Origin: JADGOV01 sp040002735
GTDB taxonomy: Bacteria; Actinomycetota; Actinomycetes; JADGOV01
Direction: 5' to 3'
DNA length: 6,877 nt
NCBI GenBank assembly: GCA_040002735.1
Contig: JBDUDX010000230.1
Location: forward strand, 1-6,877
Shown: positions 1 to 6,829 of the stretch, in pieces
How the letters are laid out: each line of letters opens with the position of its first letter
How positions within the stretch are numbered: the stretch's first letter is position 1
Position numbers and translations under genes: made by a program
Notes under the pieces: generated by a model
The model's database searches: none
What the model saw: the letters and a program-made list of their open reading frames with translations, nothing else
Told to the model about the DNA's origin: nothing

Positions 1-1984
1 GCGGCGTGCGGCGCGCCAGGTGCTGAAGACGTCGGCGCTGATCGGCCGGCTGAGGTGGTAGCCCTGCGCGGTGTCGCAGCCGAAGCTGGCGAGCGCGGTC
101 AACGCCTCCTCGGTCTCGACGCCCTCGGCGACGATGCTCAGCCCGAGGTTGTGGCCGAGGTCGATCACGCTGCGGACGATAAGGGCATTGCTGCGGTCCC
201 GGTTCATCGTCAGGATGAACGACCGGTCGATCTTCAGTTCGCTGACCGGGAGGGTCTTGAGGTGTGCGAGGCTGGTGTATCCGGCGCCGAAGTCATCGAT
301 GGAAATCCGGATTCCCAGGGCGGCGAGGCGTTCCAGCAGTCGCTGCGCCCGCACCGGTTCGGTCATGATGGCCGATTCAGTGACCTCCAGTTCCAGCAGC
401 CGGCTGGGGACGCCGTGTGCGGTGAGAAGATCCGATACCTGTTCGGGAAGGTGTTCGTCGAGGAGGTCACGGGCGGAAAGGTTCACCGAGATCGTCAAGG
501 GGTGGCCGGCGTCGAGCCAGGAGCGGGCCTGGGTGAGAGCGGCGTCCAGCACGTAGGAAGTGAGGGGGCCGATCAGGCCGGTATGTTCGGCGAGGGGGAC
601 GAAGTCGTCGGGGAAGATCAGGCCGCCGTCGGGGTGCTGCCAGCGTACGAGGGCTTCGGCGCCGGTGACCTTGCCGGTGCTGATGTTGACTTTCGGTTGG
701 TAATGCAAGATCAGCTCGCCACGATCCAACCCCCGGCGGAGCTCGCCGAGCAGTGCCAGTTTCGCCGGCGAGTGCCCGTCGATGCTCAGGTCGTAGGCGG
801 CCACCCCCAGGTTCTGCGTCTTCGCGACGTACATCGCGATGTCGGCGCGTTGCAGCAGGGTTGCGGTGTCGTCGCCGTGCTCCCCGGAGAGCACTACCCC
901 CACGCTCGCCTCGACGTCCAAAGCGATGCCGTCGACGTGGAAGGGAGTCTCAAAGGCGGCCCGCAGCTTGTCGGCGACCTCGGCGGCGGCGACGCTGGAT
1001 GCGTTGGGCAGCAGTACCGCGAACTCGTCGCCGCCGAGGCGGGCGACGGTGTCTACCTTGCGGAGTACGTCCGGTCAGCCTCGGGCCGACCTGGATCAGG
1101 AGCTCGTCACCGTAGTGGTGGCCGAACGTGTCGTTGATCTCCTTGAACCGGTCCAGGTCGATGAGGAGCAACCCGGCGGCGGTCCCGTCCCGTGCCGCGG
1201 CGTGCAGCGCCTGGGTGAACCGATCGGCGAGCAGGGTGCGGTTCGGGAGCCCGGTCAGCGCGTCGTGCAACGAGTCGTGCACCGCCCGGGCACGCTCGAC
1301 GTCCAGCAGCCGGCGGTGACCGCGAGTGATCGAAACCAGGACGGCGACCAGCAGCAGCCCTGTGAGGAACACCAGTGGGGTGAGCCGGCCGGTCAGCCGT
1401 TCCAGGCCTTGCAGCTGCGCCAGTTCGGTCCGGGCCATGTGCTGCTTGGCCGCGGCCGACTGCGACACGGCTGACTCGATCGCAGCGAAGGACGGGTCGA
1501 CCTCGGCGCCGTCGACCCGCAGCACCGTGGCTGTGTCCCCGCGGTCGGCTGCCGCGAACATCCGATTGATCGCCTGGAGATACCCGCGGTGCTCGGTGAG
1601 GACCCGGTCCACCAGAGTCCGGTCGGCGACGGTCCCGTCCCGCCGAACTTCAGCCAGCGCGGCGACGAGCGCGGCGGCTGCCGCCAGATAACGGACCCGC
1701 AGCTTCGGCCCAGGCTCGAGGCGATACTTCCGCTCCAATGACTCCTCGGCACCGACCGAGGCGGCGGCCCGGGCGAAGTCGTCGGACAGACCGATGGCCG
1801 CGACCGCCCGGCAGGCCGCGGCACTGGTCGCCTGGGACGACCAGATCGCGAACAGGCTCACCGCCAGCAGAACCAATACCAGCGCAGCACCGGCGACCCG
1901 GCTGCGCCGGGCCAACCGGCCATCCGAATCGCGTCGCTGGCCGCCCGCCACGGTCGGGCAGCGCTCGGCGGCTGGGCTGATCAT
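1..1984 (-). pseudogene. Frameshifted membrane-bound GGDEF-EAL cyclic-di-GMP signalling protein, 3' end cut by window edge
   Basis: Diguanylate cyclase / c-di-GMP phosphodiesterase fusion. ATG at 1984 has GGAAGG eight bases upstream. The first frame gives a transmembrane segment (about residues 30-49), an extracytoplasmic helical sensor (50-200), a second transmembrane segment (about 203-220), then the start of GGDEF (DALTGLPNRT, DLDRFKEIND). This frame ends at a TGA at 950 (344 residues), with the last 39 or so residues an arginine-rich out-of-frame tail. Shifting frame by one base at about 1069 restores VLRKVDTVARLGGDEF (inhibitory site RxxD, then GGDEF) and continues open to base 1 through a complete EAL domain with EALVRW (E at rebuilt residue 443), SVNLSA, ELEVTES, IDDFGAGYTSL, LKIDRSF, EGVETEE and QGY. 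The rebuilt protein has 661 residues so far. Both domains look catalytically competent, so the lesion is recent or a sequencing error. Lies 233 bases downstream of the glycan operon, probably as its own transcription unit. Confidence 0.9.
1066..1075 (-). other. Single-base frameshift inside the GGDEF domain
   Basis: Upstream codons read ...QVGPRLTG in the frame entered from 1984. Downstream codons read VLRKVDTVARLGGDEF in a frame displaced by one base. The join needs removal of one base at about 1069-1070: minus-strand CTGACCGGACGTACTC becomes CTG ACC GGC GTA CTC if one base is dropped. No slippery homopolymer or pseudoknot-like signal is obvious, so programmed frameshifting is unlikely. Confidence 0.85.
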
Positions 1985-1992
1985 GCTTGCGG

Positions 1993-1998
1993 CCTTCC
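1993..1998 (-). promoter_or_regulatory. Ribosome binding site of the GGDEF-EAL gene
   Basis: Minus-strand GGAAGG lies 8 bases ahead of the ATG at 1984. It is the only good purine-rich match near the start of this frame and supports starting at MISPAAERCP rather than at a later codon. Confidence 0.65.
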
Positions 1999-2088
1999 AG
2001 GATCCGTCCGGCTGGTGTCCTACCTGCCATCGGCGCAGTCCAGCGGGTCCTGGCTAGACCAAGTGGTGCAGTGGGGCGTAACGCGCAG

Positions 2089-2140
2089 GCCGTCGCGGCT
2101 GTTGTCCCGTGGGCGGCATCGTGCCGGTCGGAAGCTCCGA
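2089..2140 (-). promoter_or_regulatory. Cluster of small perfect hairpins in the leader of the GGDEF-EAL gene
   Basis: The 233-base gap 1985-2217 contains two 13-base perfect hairpins separated by one base. On the plus strand these are TCGGA-AGC-TCCGA (2128-2140) and CGGCA-TCG-TGCCG (2114-2126). A third stem, GCCG-TCG-CGGC, follows at 2089-2099. They lie about 105-155 bases upstream of the start codon at 1984, so they could be a structured 5' leader, tandem operators or an attenuator. I could not match them to the c-di-GMP (GEMM-I) riboswitch core or any other riboswitch I know. Short GC-rich stems arise easily in such DNA, so functional status is open. No convincing sigma-70-type promoter was found in the gap. 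Confidence 0.3.
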
Positions 2141-2183
2141 TCGTCGAGAACTGTTCCGTTTCGGTACCGGTCTGGCCGGAATT

Positions 2184-2198
2184 GCCCGGTAAACGGGC
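2184..2198 (-). terminator. Possible weak transcription terminator after the glycan operon
   Basis: GCCCG-GTAAA-CGGGC forms a perfect 5-bp stem with a 5-base loop, 20-34 bases past the TAG stop of the membrane glycosyltransferase-like gene. On the transcript it is followed by AAUUCC, with no U tract. Actinobacterial terminators often lack a U tract, but the stem is short, so this is only a candidate. Confidence 0.25.
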
Positions 2199-2217
2199 CC
2201 CGGGATGTCCTCCAGGG

Positions 2218-4137
2218 CTACCGGGCCAGCCAGATGTCGACCGTCAATGGTACATCTCCGCGCGGCCGCTGCAGGAGCAGCCGGGCGTCTTCACGGGTGC
2301 GCAACGCGGTGACCTGCACTGGCCGCAGACCCGCCGCCCGCAGCGGTGCAGGGGTCATCGCGACCACCGCCAACTGGCGGCCGGAGTGGGCCACCGCCGC
2401 GCGTACCGCGGGCAGGGTGGTCGCCAGGTGCTGCTCGCGTACCACCGCCACCGGAACCCTGCAAAGCCCGCGCAGGGTTTGCGGCAGCTCATTGCGCCCG
2501 CGCGATCCGGTGACCACCACCGCGGCGCGCGGACCGAGCCGCTGACACGACTGGCGGACAGCGGCGACCTCGCCGCGTTCGGTGGCCACGCCCAGCAGGG
2601 GCGCGCTCGCTGCCGCGAGCGGCGTATAGCCGATCGCACCGGCCAGTACCATCGCCGCAGCCGCCCGCCGCGCCGGTAACCAGTCCGGCAGCCGGCCGAT
2701 CAGCCAGGCGGCGCAGATGACGAGGCCGGGCAGCACGACGGGTACCAGCCGACGATCGGCCCACGGGTGATCGGGCGTGATGCTCGGCTTCCACAGCACG
2801 ATTCCCGAAGCCGCGGCGAGGACGAGGAGAAACGGCGCCGGGTCGTACTTCTCCCGACCGGGCGATGCCTGCAGCCTGCGGTATGCGAGCAGCGCCAGAC
2901 CGCCGACCGCCAGGATGACCAACGGCCAACCCAGCCACCAGCTCACCCAGTGCAGGGTCCGCTCGTCATAGGTCCGGGTGGGATCGCGCGGCAGCCCTTG
3001 CCGGCGCTGCAGGACCCCGATCATGCCGCGGGCCGGGTTCGGTCGGCGGACAGTTTGCAGCAGGGGACGTACCGCGAACAGCCCGGCGGCGGTGATCACT
3101 GCGGTTGCCGCCAACGGAGGTAACCAGCCCGGCGCGCGGACCCGCCACCGCCGTCGAACAGCCAGACAGACTCCGACAAGGAGCACGGCGGCACCGGTGA
3201 TCATCAGCAGTTCACCGCCGACCGAGCCGACGTACGGCCGGCTGAGTACCAGACCGCCCACTAGGCCGATGCCGACGCCGAGCACGAGGCCGGTGCCGGC
3301 GAGTGGGGCCGCGAGCACGGCGTAAGGGACCAGGAGCAGCAGGTCGGCCGGCGCGTCGATCCGGGCCACCGTGGCGAGCCCGGCGAGCAAACCGCCGGCG
3401 AAGGCCAGCCGCCGCTCGGACAGCAGCGCCAACCCGCCGAAGAGGAGCAGCAGGGCCAGCGGTTCGCTGTACGGGGAGCGCGCCGCGTGCAGCACCGGGT
3501 AGGCGAGGCCGGCGCCGAACGCGGCGAACGGCGCCGCCCGCGGGCCGACGAGCCGGGCCGTCAGCCCGGCCACCGCGAGCAGGGCGGCGGCGCCGAGCAG
3601 CGCATTGGCGTGCAGGATGCCGGTCAGGCCGCCCAGCCAACCGGCCGCCGCGAGCAGCATCGGCGTACCCGGTAGAAATTGGGGCACGACCGACCCGCCG
3701 TCGGCGAAGAAGGCGGGGGAGGCGTGGGACACGCCGGGTCCGAAAACCGGGGCGGAGGCCGGGATCGGCAGCCGGCCGGAGTGGGCCAGCCAGTGCGCGT
3801 ACAGCCCGTAGGCGCCGGAGTCCCGACGCAGGACGACGTGTTCGGCGGACCAGCCCCATGCCAGTACGGCAAAACCGGCGACGACGGCCAGCGTCAGCCA
3901 GCCGGCCCAGGCCGGCCCGTCCAGCCGGGGGCAGCGGCGCAGGACATACCAAGCCGACGTGAACGCGACCGGCGCCCCGAGCAGCGTGGCGGGCAGCGGC
4001 CGGTACCCGCCGGCGAGCAGCAGCGGCAGCCCGGCCAGCAGCCACCCGGCGGCGAGCGCGGCGACCGCCAGCGGCGCGTACCCCAGCACCACCGGGGTGA
4101 CGCCGGGCCCGCTGACCCAGGAAAGCCGGCGGCTCAC
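2218..4137 (-). CDS. Polytopic membrane protein, probable GT-C-type glycosyltransferase (GT39/ArnT-like)
   Basis: 639 residues. The frame is open far upstream of 4137, but that part is out-of-frame reading of the preceding gene. I start at the GTG at 4137, whose GTGA overlaps the upstream TGA by 4 bases; no clear ribosome site is needed if translation is coupled. About a dozen hydrophobic helices span residues 15-510, followed by a soluble C-terminal domain (about 515-639) with alternating beta/alpha character. Features recalling lipid-dependent GT-C enzymes are an acidic first extracytoplasmic loop (RRDSGAYGLYAHWLA, from residue 104), PQFLPGTPMLL (152), ARSPYSEPLALLLL (219), ARIDAPADLLLL (258) and TPDHPWADRRLVPVVLPGL (454). 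I infer transfer of a sugar from a polyprenyl-phosphate donor outside the membrane. The family is not named with certainty, and donor and acceptor are unknown. Last gene of the operon. Confidence 0.8.
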   Translation of the reverse strand: MSRRLSWVSGPGVTPVVLGYAPLAVAALAAGWLLAGLPLLLAGGYRPLPATLLGAPVAFTSAWYVLRRCPRLDGPAWAGWLTLAVVAGFAVLAWGWSAEHVVLRRDSGAYGLYAHWLAHSGRLPIPASAPVFGPGVSHASPAFFADGGSVVPQFLPGTPMLLAAAGWLGGLTGILHANALLGAAALLAVAGLTARLVGPRAAPFAAFGAGLAYPVLHAARSPYSEPLALLLLFGGLALLSERRLAFAGGLLAGLATVARIDAPADLLLLVPYAVLAAPLAGTGLVLGVGIGLVGGLVLSRPYVGSVGGELLMITGAAVLLVGVCLAVRRRWRVRAPGWLPPLAATAVITAAGLFAVRPLLQTVRRPNPARGMIGVLQRRQGLPRDPTRTYDERTLHWVSWWLGWPLVILAVGGLALLAYRRLQASPGREKYDPAPFLLVLAAASGIVLWKPSITPDHPWADRRLVPVVLPGLVICAAWLIGRLPDWLPARRAAAAMVLAGAIGYTPLAAASAPLLGVATERGEVAAVRQSCQRLGPRAAVVVTGSRGRNELPQTLRGLCRVPVAVVREQHLATTLPAVRAAVAHSGRQLAVVAMTPAPLRAAGLRPVQVTALRTREDARLLLQRPRGDVPLTVDIWLAR

Positions 4138-5591
4138 CGGTGCAGCAACCGGAAGCCGCCGGCGGTGGCGACCAACCGGTAGCCGGTGGCCGTCAGCAAG
4201 GCGTAGCGGTCGCGGGCCTGCGACACGTCGTCGAACGGGAAGTACCGGTCGCCGACGTCGATCAGCACCCAGGGTGCCCCGCGCGGCTTCTGGTCCAGCA
4301 GCAGGACGTGGGTCCGGCGGGTCAGGTGCGGGCCGAGCCGGCTGTCGGCCTCGATCGTCACGCCATCCGGTACCCGCGCCGTGATGGCGGAGGCGGCGTG
4401 GATGGTCGGGGTGGCCGACCACCAATCGCGGTCCAGCGCAGCCCCGAAGGCGAACTCCGGTATAGCGACGAGCGAGGTTCCCAGCGCGGCGGTCCCGGCG
4501 ATCACTGCGATCATCCACCGCGGACGGCGGCCGAACCCCGTCGCCCGGCGCAACAGGCGAGCCAGCCCGTCAGCCGCCCCCATCGCCAGGATCGGCATCA
4601 GCACGGCGCTGTAGTGGAAGGCGGTCAACCAGTAATGCCAGTTGCTGGAGAACAGCCGCTCCGCGAGCAGCGGAATCGCCAGCAGCCCGATCGGCGAGAC
4701 CAGCGGCAGCAGCCCCCAAGGCAGGAACAGCCACCGCAAGGTGCGCTGCTTGACCTCCGGATGGGTAGCCAGTTGCAGTGTGTCCACCGGATGCCGCACG
4801 ACATGCCCGAGCGCGGACGGCAGGTCCGGCCCCAGCGCGCCGTAGGACCAGTACGCGAAACCATGCCCGCCAAAGTGCGGGATCAGTACCTGGGTGGTGA
4901 GGTAAAATCCGGCGATGCCGCCGGCCGCCAGCCCGGTGCCGAGTCGGCGCCACCCCAGTACAGCCAGGTAGACGCCGAAGAACGCCACGAACGGCCCGAA
5001 GTCCTCCTTCACCGCCAGCAGCGCCAGCGCGGCCAGCGCGGCCTGTCCCGGGCGGCGGGCCTGCGCCCGCTCCAACGCCAGCGCCACCAACGGCACCGCG
5101 AAGGCCACCTCGTGGAAGTCGGTGGCCAGCGCGCTGGCGAACCCCCAGCTCAACGCGTACGCCGTCGCCACCAGGTAGGCGGTAGCCGGCCCGAGCAGCC
5201 GGCGGACGAAAACCCATACCAGTGGCACCGAGGAGGCGAACAGCACCGCCTGGGCGAGCAGCATCGCCGGCACGTCGTCCCAGATCCAGTACACCGGCGC
5301 CAGCAACGCCAGTACCGGGCTGAAGTGGTCGCCGAGGAGTACGAAGGAACTGCCCAGTTCGTTGTGCACGCCCTTCACCGGAACCACCGGCAATCGGAAA
5401 TGGGCGTACGCCCGAACCGCCTGGTCGAAGATCACCGAGTCGTAGGACGAGGTGCGCAGGTGGCGGTGCTGCTGCAGGGAGAACGTCCCGTACAGTGCGG
5501 CTGCCGCCACCGTGAGCAAGCTCACCCACGGGACGTGCCGGCGGCGTGGCGGGGAACTGGGCGCCACCGGCCGCGCCGACAGCTCCGTCAC
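4134..5591 (-). CDS. DUF2079 family polytopic membrane protein (putative GT-C-like)
   Basis: 485 residues from a GTG that begins 5 bases after the upstream stop; no good Shine-Dalgarno is visible, so reinitiation after the nucleotidylyltransferase gene is likely. The pattern matches DUF2079: YDSVIFDQAVRAYAH (residues 50-64), GDHFSPVLALLAPVYW (87-102), ATDFHEVAFAVPLVALAL (156-173), LLAVKEDFGPFVAF (191-204), AERLFSSNWHYW (310-321) and FHYSAVLMPILAMG (325-338). An N-terminal anchor (about 21-39) and some eight or nine further helices precede an extracytoplasmic C-terminal part (about 380-485). DUF2079 proteins have no settled activity. Their layout, with an acidic first loop, resembles GT-C glycosyltransferases or sugar-lipid handling proteins. 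Position between a sugar-nucleotide enzyme and a GT-C-like protein supports a role in surface glycan assembly (inference). Confidence 0.88.
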   Translation of the reverse strand: MTELSARPVAPSSPPRRRHVPWVSLLTVAAAALYGTFSLQQHRHLRTSSYDSVIFDQAVRAYAHFRLPVVPVKGVHNELGSSFVLLGDHFSPVLALLAPVYWIWDDVPAMLLAQAVLFASSVPLVWVFVRRLLGPATAYLVATAYALSWGFASALATDFHEVAFAVPLVALALERAQARRPGQAALAALALLAVKEDFGPFVAFFGVYLAVLGWRRLGTGLAAGGIAGFYLTTQVLIPHFGGHGFAYWSYGALGPDLPSALGHVVRHPVDTLQLATHPEVKQRTLRWLFLPWGLLPLVSPIGLLAIPLLAERLFSSNWHYWLTAFHYSAVLMPILAMGAADGLARLLRRATGFGRRPRWMIAVIAGTAALGTSLVAIPEFAFGAALDRDWWSATPTIHAASAITARVPDGVTIEADSRLGPHLTRRTHVLLLDQKPRGAPWVLIDVGDRYFPFDDVSQARDRYALLTATGYRLVATAGGFRLLHR

Positions 5592-5596
5592 CCGGC

Positions 5597-6661
5597 TCAG
5601 GCGATCGACACTTTGCTGTGGTCACCCAGCATCAGGCGGTGCGCCTTGGGCAAGGCGGACGACGGTACGACCTCCACCGCTTTCCCGATCAGTGAATCCT
5701 CGATCCGGGCCACCCCGCGGATGCAGGAGGACTCCAGCACGATGGAGTGCTCGATCTCGGTGGACTCGATCGTGCAGGAGTGGTAGATCGAGGTGAACGG
5801 GCCGATGTAGCTGTCGAGCACCCGGGTGTTACGGCCGATGATCGCCGGCCCTCGAATGGTGGATCCCCGGACCGTCGCGCCCTCCTCGATCACGACCCGC
5901 CCGACCAGCGTGCTGTCGGCGTCCACCTCGCCGGAGTTGGAGGGTTCCAGGGACTCCAGTACCAGCCGATTGCAGTCGAGCATGTCCTCGAGTCGGCCGG
6001 TGTCCTTCCAGTAGCCGCTGACGAAGTGCGGCCGTACCCGGCATCCGGAGTCGATCAGCCACTGAATGGCGTCGGTGATCTCCAGCTCTCCACGGGGGCT
6101 GCGCTCGATCGAGCGGACCGCCTCATGCACCCGGCTGCCGAACATGTACACGCCCACCAACGCGAGATCGCTGCGCGGGTTCGACGGCTTCTCCACCAGC
6201 CGGGCCACCGAGCCGTCGGGACCCAACTCGGCGACGCCGAACTGCTCGGGATGAGCCACCTTGGTGAGCAGGATCTGGGCGTCCGGTTGCTCGGCCCGAA
6301 ACTCCTGGACGAGGTCGGTGATCCCGCCGATCAGGAAGTTGTCTCCCAGGTACATCACGAACGGCTCCTCGCCCAGGAAGTCGCGGGCGATGAGCACGCA
6401 GTGCGCCAGTCCCAGCGGGGCGGACTGCGCGATGTAGGTGACGTCGAGGCCGAGCGCGCTGCCGTCACCGACCGCTGCCTCGATTTCCCGGGCCGTGTCG
6501 CCGACGATGATGCCGACGTCGGTGATGCCGGCGTCGCGTACCGCCTCCAGGCAGTAGAACAGCACCGGCTTGTTCGCCACCGGCACCAGCTGCTTTGCCG
6601 ACGTGTGGGTAATCGGCCGCAGCCGAGTCCCGGCGCCGCCGGAGAGTACGAGCGCCTTCAC
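5597..6661 (-). CDS. rmlA: Glucose-1-phosphate thymidylyltransferase, long (StrD-like) form
   Basis: 354 residues, the usual length of the long form. It joins a sugar 1-phosphate, normally glucose 1-phosphate, with dTTP to give an activated dTDP-sugar in the cytoplasm. The nucleotidyltransferase domain (1-235) has LSGGAGTRLRPIT (6-18) with catalytic K23 in SAKQLVPVANKP, YIAQSAPLGLAH (76-87), YLGDN (104-108, metal-binding Asp), VEKP (156-159), GELEITDAI (191-199) and YWKDTG (217-222). Residues 245-340 form a left-handed beta-helix of hexapeptide repeats (VVIEEGATVRGSTIRGPAII and following), which separates the StrD/long type from short RmlA. GTG start at 6661 with no clear Shine-Dalgarno; a -10 box just upstream suggests a leaderless message. 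First gene of a three-gene operon. Other sugar 1-phosphates or nucleotides cannot be excluded; no rmlB, C or D is in the window. Confidence 0.93.
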   Translation of the reverse strand: MKALVLSGGAGTRLRPITHTSAKQLVPVANKPVLFYCLEAVRDAGITDVGIIVGDTAREIEAAVGDGSALGLDVTYIAQSAPLGLAHCVLIARDFLGEEPFVMYLGDNFLIGGITDLVQEFRAEQPDAQILLTKVAHPEQFGVAELGPDGSVARLVEKPSNPRSDLALVGVYMFGSRVHEAVRSIERSPRGELEITDAIQWLIDSGCRVRPHFVSGYWKDTGRLEDMLDCNRLVLESLEPSNSGEVDADSTLVGRVVIEEGATVRGSTIRGPAIIGRNTRVLDSYIGPFTSIYHSCTIESTEIEHSIVLESSCIRGVARIEDSLIGKAVEVVPSSALPKAHRLMLGDHSKVSIA

Positions 6662-6669
6662 GGCTACCG

Positions 6670-6675
6670 AGGATA
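6670..6675 (-). promoter_or_regulatory. Candidate -10 box for a leaderless operon transcript
   Basis: Minus-strand TATCCT ends eight bases before the GTG at 6661, the spacing expected if transcription starts at or near the first base of the start codon. The absence of a ribosome site ahead of this GTG agrees with leaderless translation, which is common in actinobacteria. No good -35 hexamer is seen 16-18 bases upstream, so this remains a proposal. Confidence 0.4.
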
Positions 6676-6676
6676 G

Positions 6677-6802
6677 TCAGGCCAGCGTCTCCCTGGCCCG
6701 GCGGCTCTCGGCGTTGAAACTCAATTCCGCCAGCGCGGCAACCTGCCACCCGCGCTCGCCGTCAGAATAGTTGTCAAACGAGTCCACATTCTCGCTGACC
6801 AT
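6677..6802 (-). CDS. Possible small ORF, 41 residues, upstream of the nucleotidylyltransferase gene
   Basis: Reads from ATG at 6802 to TGA at 6677, 15 bases ahead of the rmlA-like start. The product begins MVSENVDSFDNYSDGERGWQ and continues with an alanine/leucine/arginine-rich, probably helical, half ending in ARETLA. Of 40 sense codons after the start, 33 end in G or C, as expected for coding DNA here, and the product is acidic at the N-terminus, soluble and not low-complexity. No strong ribosome site precedes the ATG, and a GTG at codon 6 is an alternative. The frame has no stop upstream up to the window edge, where it runs antisense to the plus-strand gene, so the true start is uncertain. 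It could be a small protein of the operon, the remnant 3' end of a decayed gene, or chance. I recognise no family. Confidence 0.4.
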   Translation of the reverse strand: MVSENVDSFDNYSDGERGWQVAALAELSFNAESRRARETLA

Positions 6803-6817
6803 AATTCTCGCTGACCA
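6788..6817 (+). repeat. Perfect 14-base tandem direct repeat (period 16) in the divergent intergenic region
   Basis: ATTCTCGCTGACCA occurs at 6788-6801 and again at 6804-6817, separated by TA. The second copy abuts the ribosome site of the plus-strand gene. The first copy contains most of the minus-strand ATG at 6802-6800. Either a paired binding site for a regulator of the divergent genes or a recent local duplication. Confidence 0.85.
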
Positions 6818-6824
6818 GAGGAGG
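6817..6824 (+). promoter_or_regulatory. Strong ribosome binding site of the right-edge gene
   Basis: AGAGGAGG lies 5 bases ahead of the GTG at 6830. This near-ideal match to the 16S anti-Shine-Dalgarno fixes the start and is clearly stronger than the sites of the minus-strand genes here. A CATAAT hexamer at 6800-6805, inside the repeat region, could serve as its -10 box, but no matching -35 is visible at the usual distance. Confidence 0.75.
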
Positions 6825-6829
6825 CTGAG

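Noticed and set aside
55..1137. 360-codon open frame on the plus strand
   Set aside because: It uses the complementary codon register of the EAL domain and part of GGDEF. The minus strand reads a complete, motif-perfect EAL domain, so the plus frame is a mirror.
2029..2034. Minus-strand GCCGAT, resembling the -10 element of WhiG/FliA-type sigma factors, 44 bases upstream of the GGDEF-EAL start
   Set aside because: No TAAA or TCAAG-like -35 element is found 14-16 bases upstream, and a six-base GC-rich match is expected by chance.
1985..2217. c-di-GMP (GEMM-type) riboswitch in the leader of the GGDEF-EAL gene
   Set aside because: The conserved GEMM-I core segments are not recognisable on the minus strand; only generic hairpins are visible.
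3303..3962. 219-codon arginine-rich plus-strand frame, possible nucleic-acid-binding protein
   Set aside because: Arginine richness is an artefact of reading GC-rich codons out of frame; it is antisense to membrane helices of the GT-C-like protein.
4138..4518. N-terminal extension of the GT-C-like protein to an ATG at 4518
   Set aside because: The extension is arginine/proline/glycine-rich, lies entirely within the DUF2079 coding region in another frame, and has no membrane helices. The GTG at 4137 with GTGA overlap is the sensible start.
4140..5786. 548-codon open frame on the plus strand
   Set aside because: Antisense to the DUF2079 gene and the end of the rmlA-like gene. The translation is Q/R/G/P-rich with no family pattern, typical of a shadow frame in GC-rich DNA, while the opposite strand shows clear conserved motifs.
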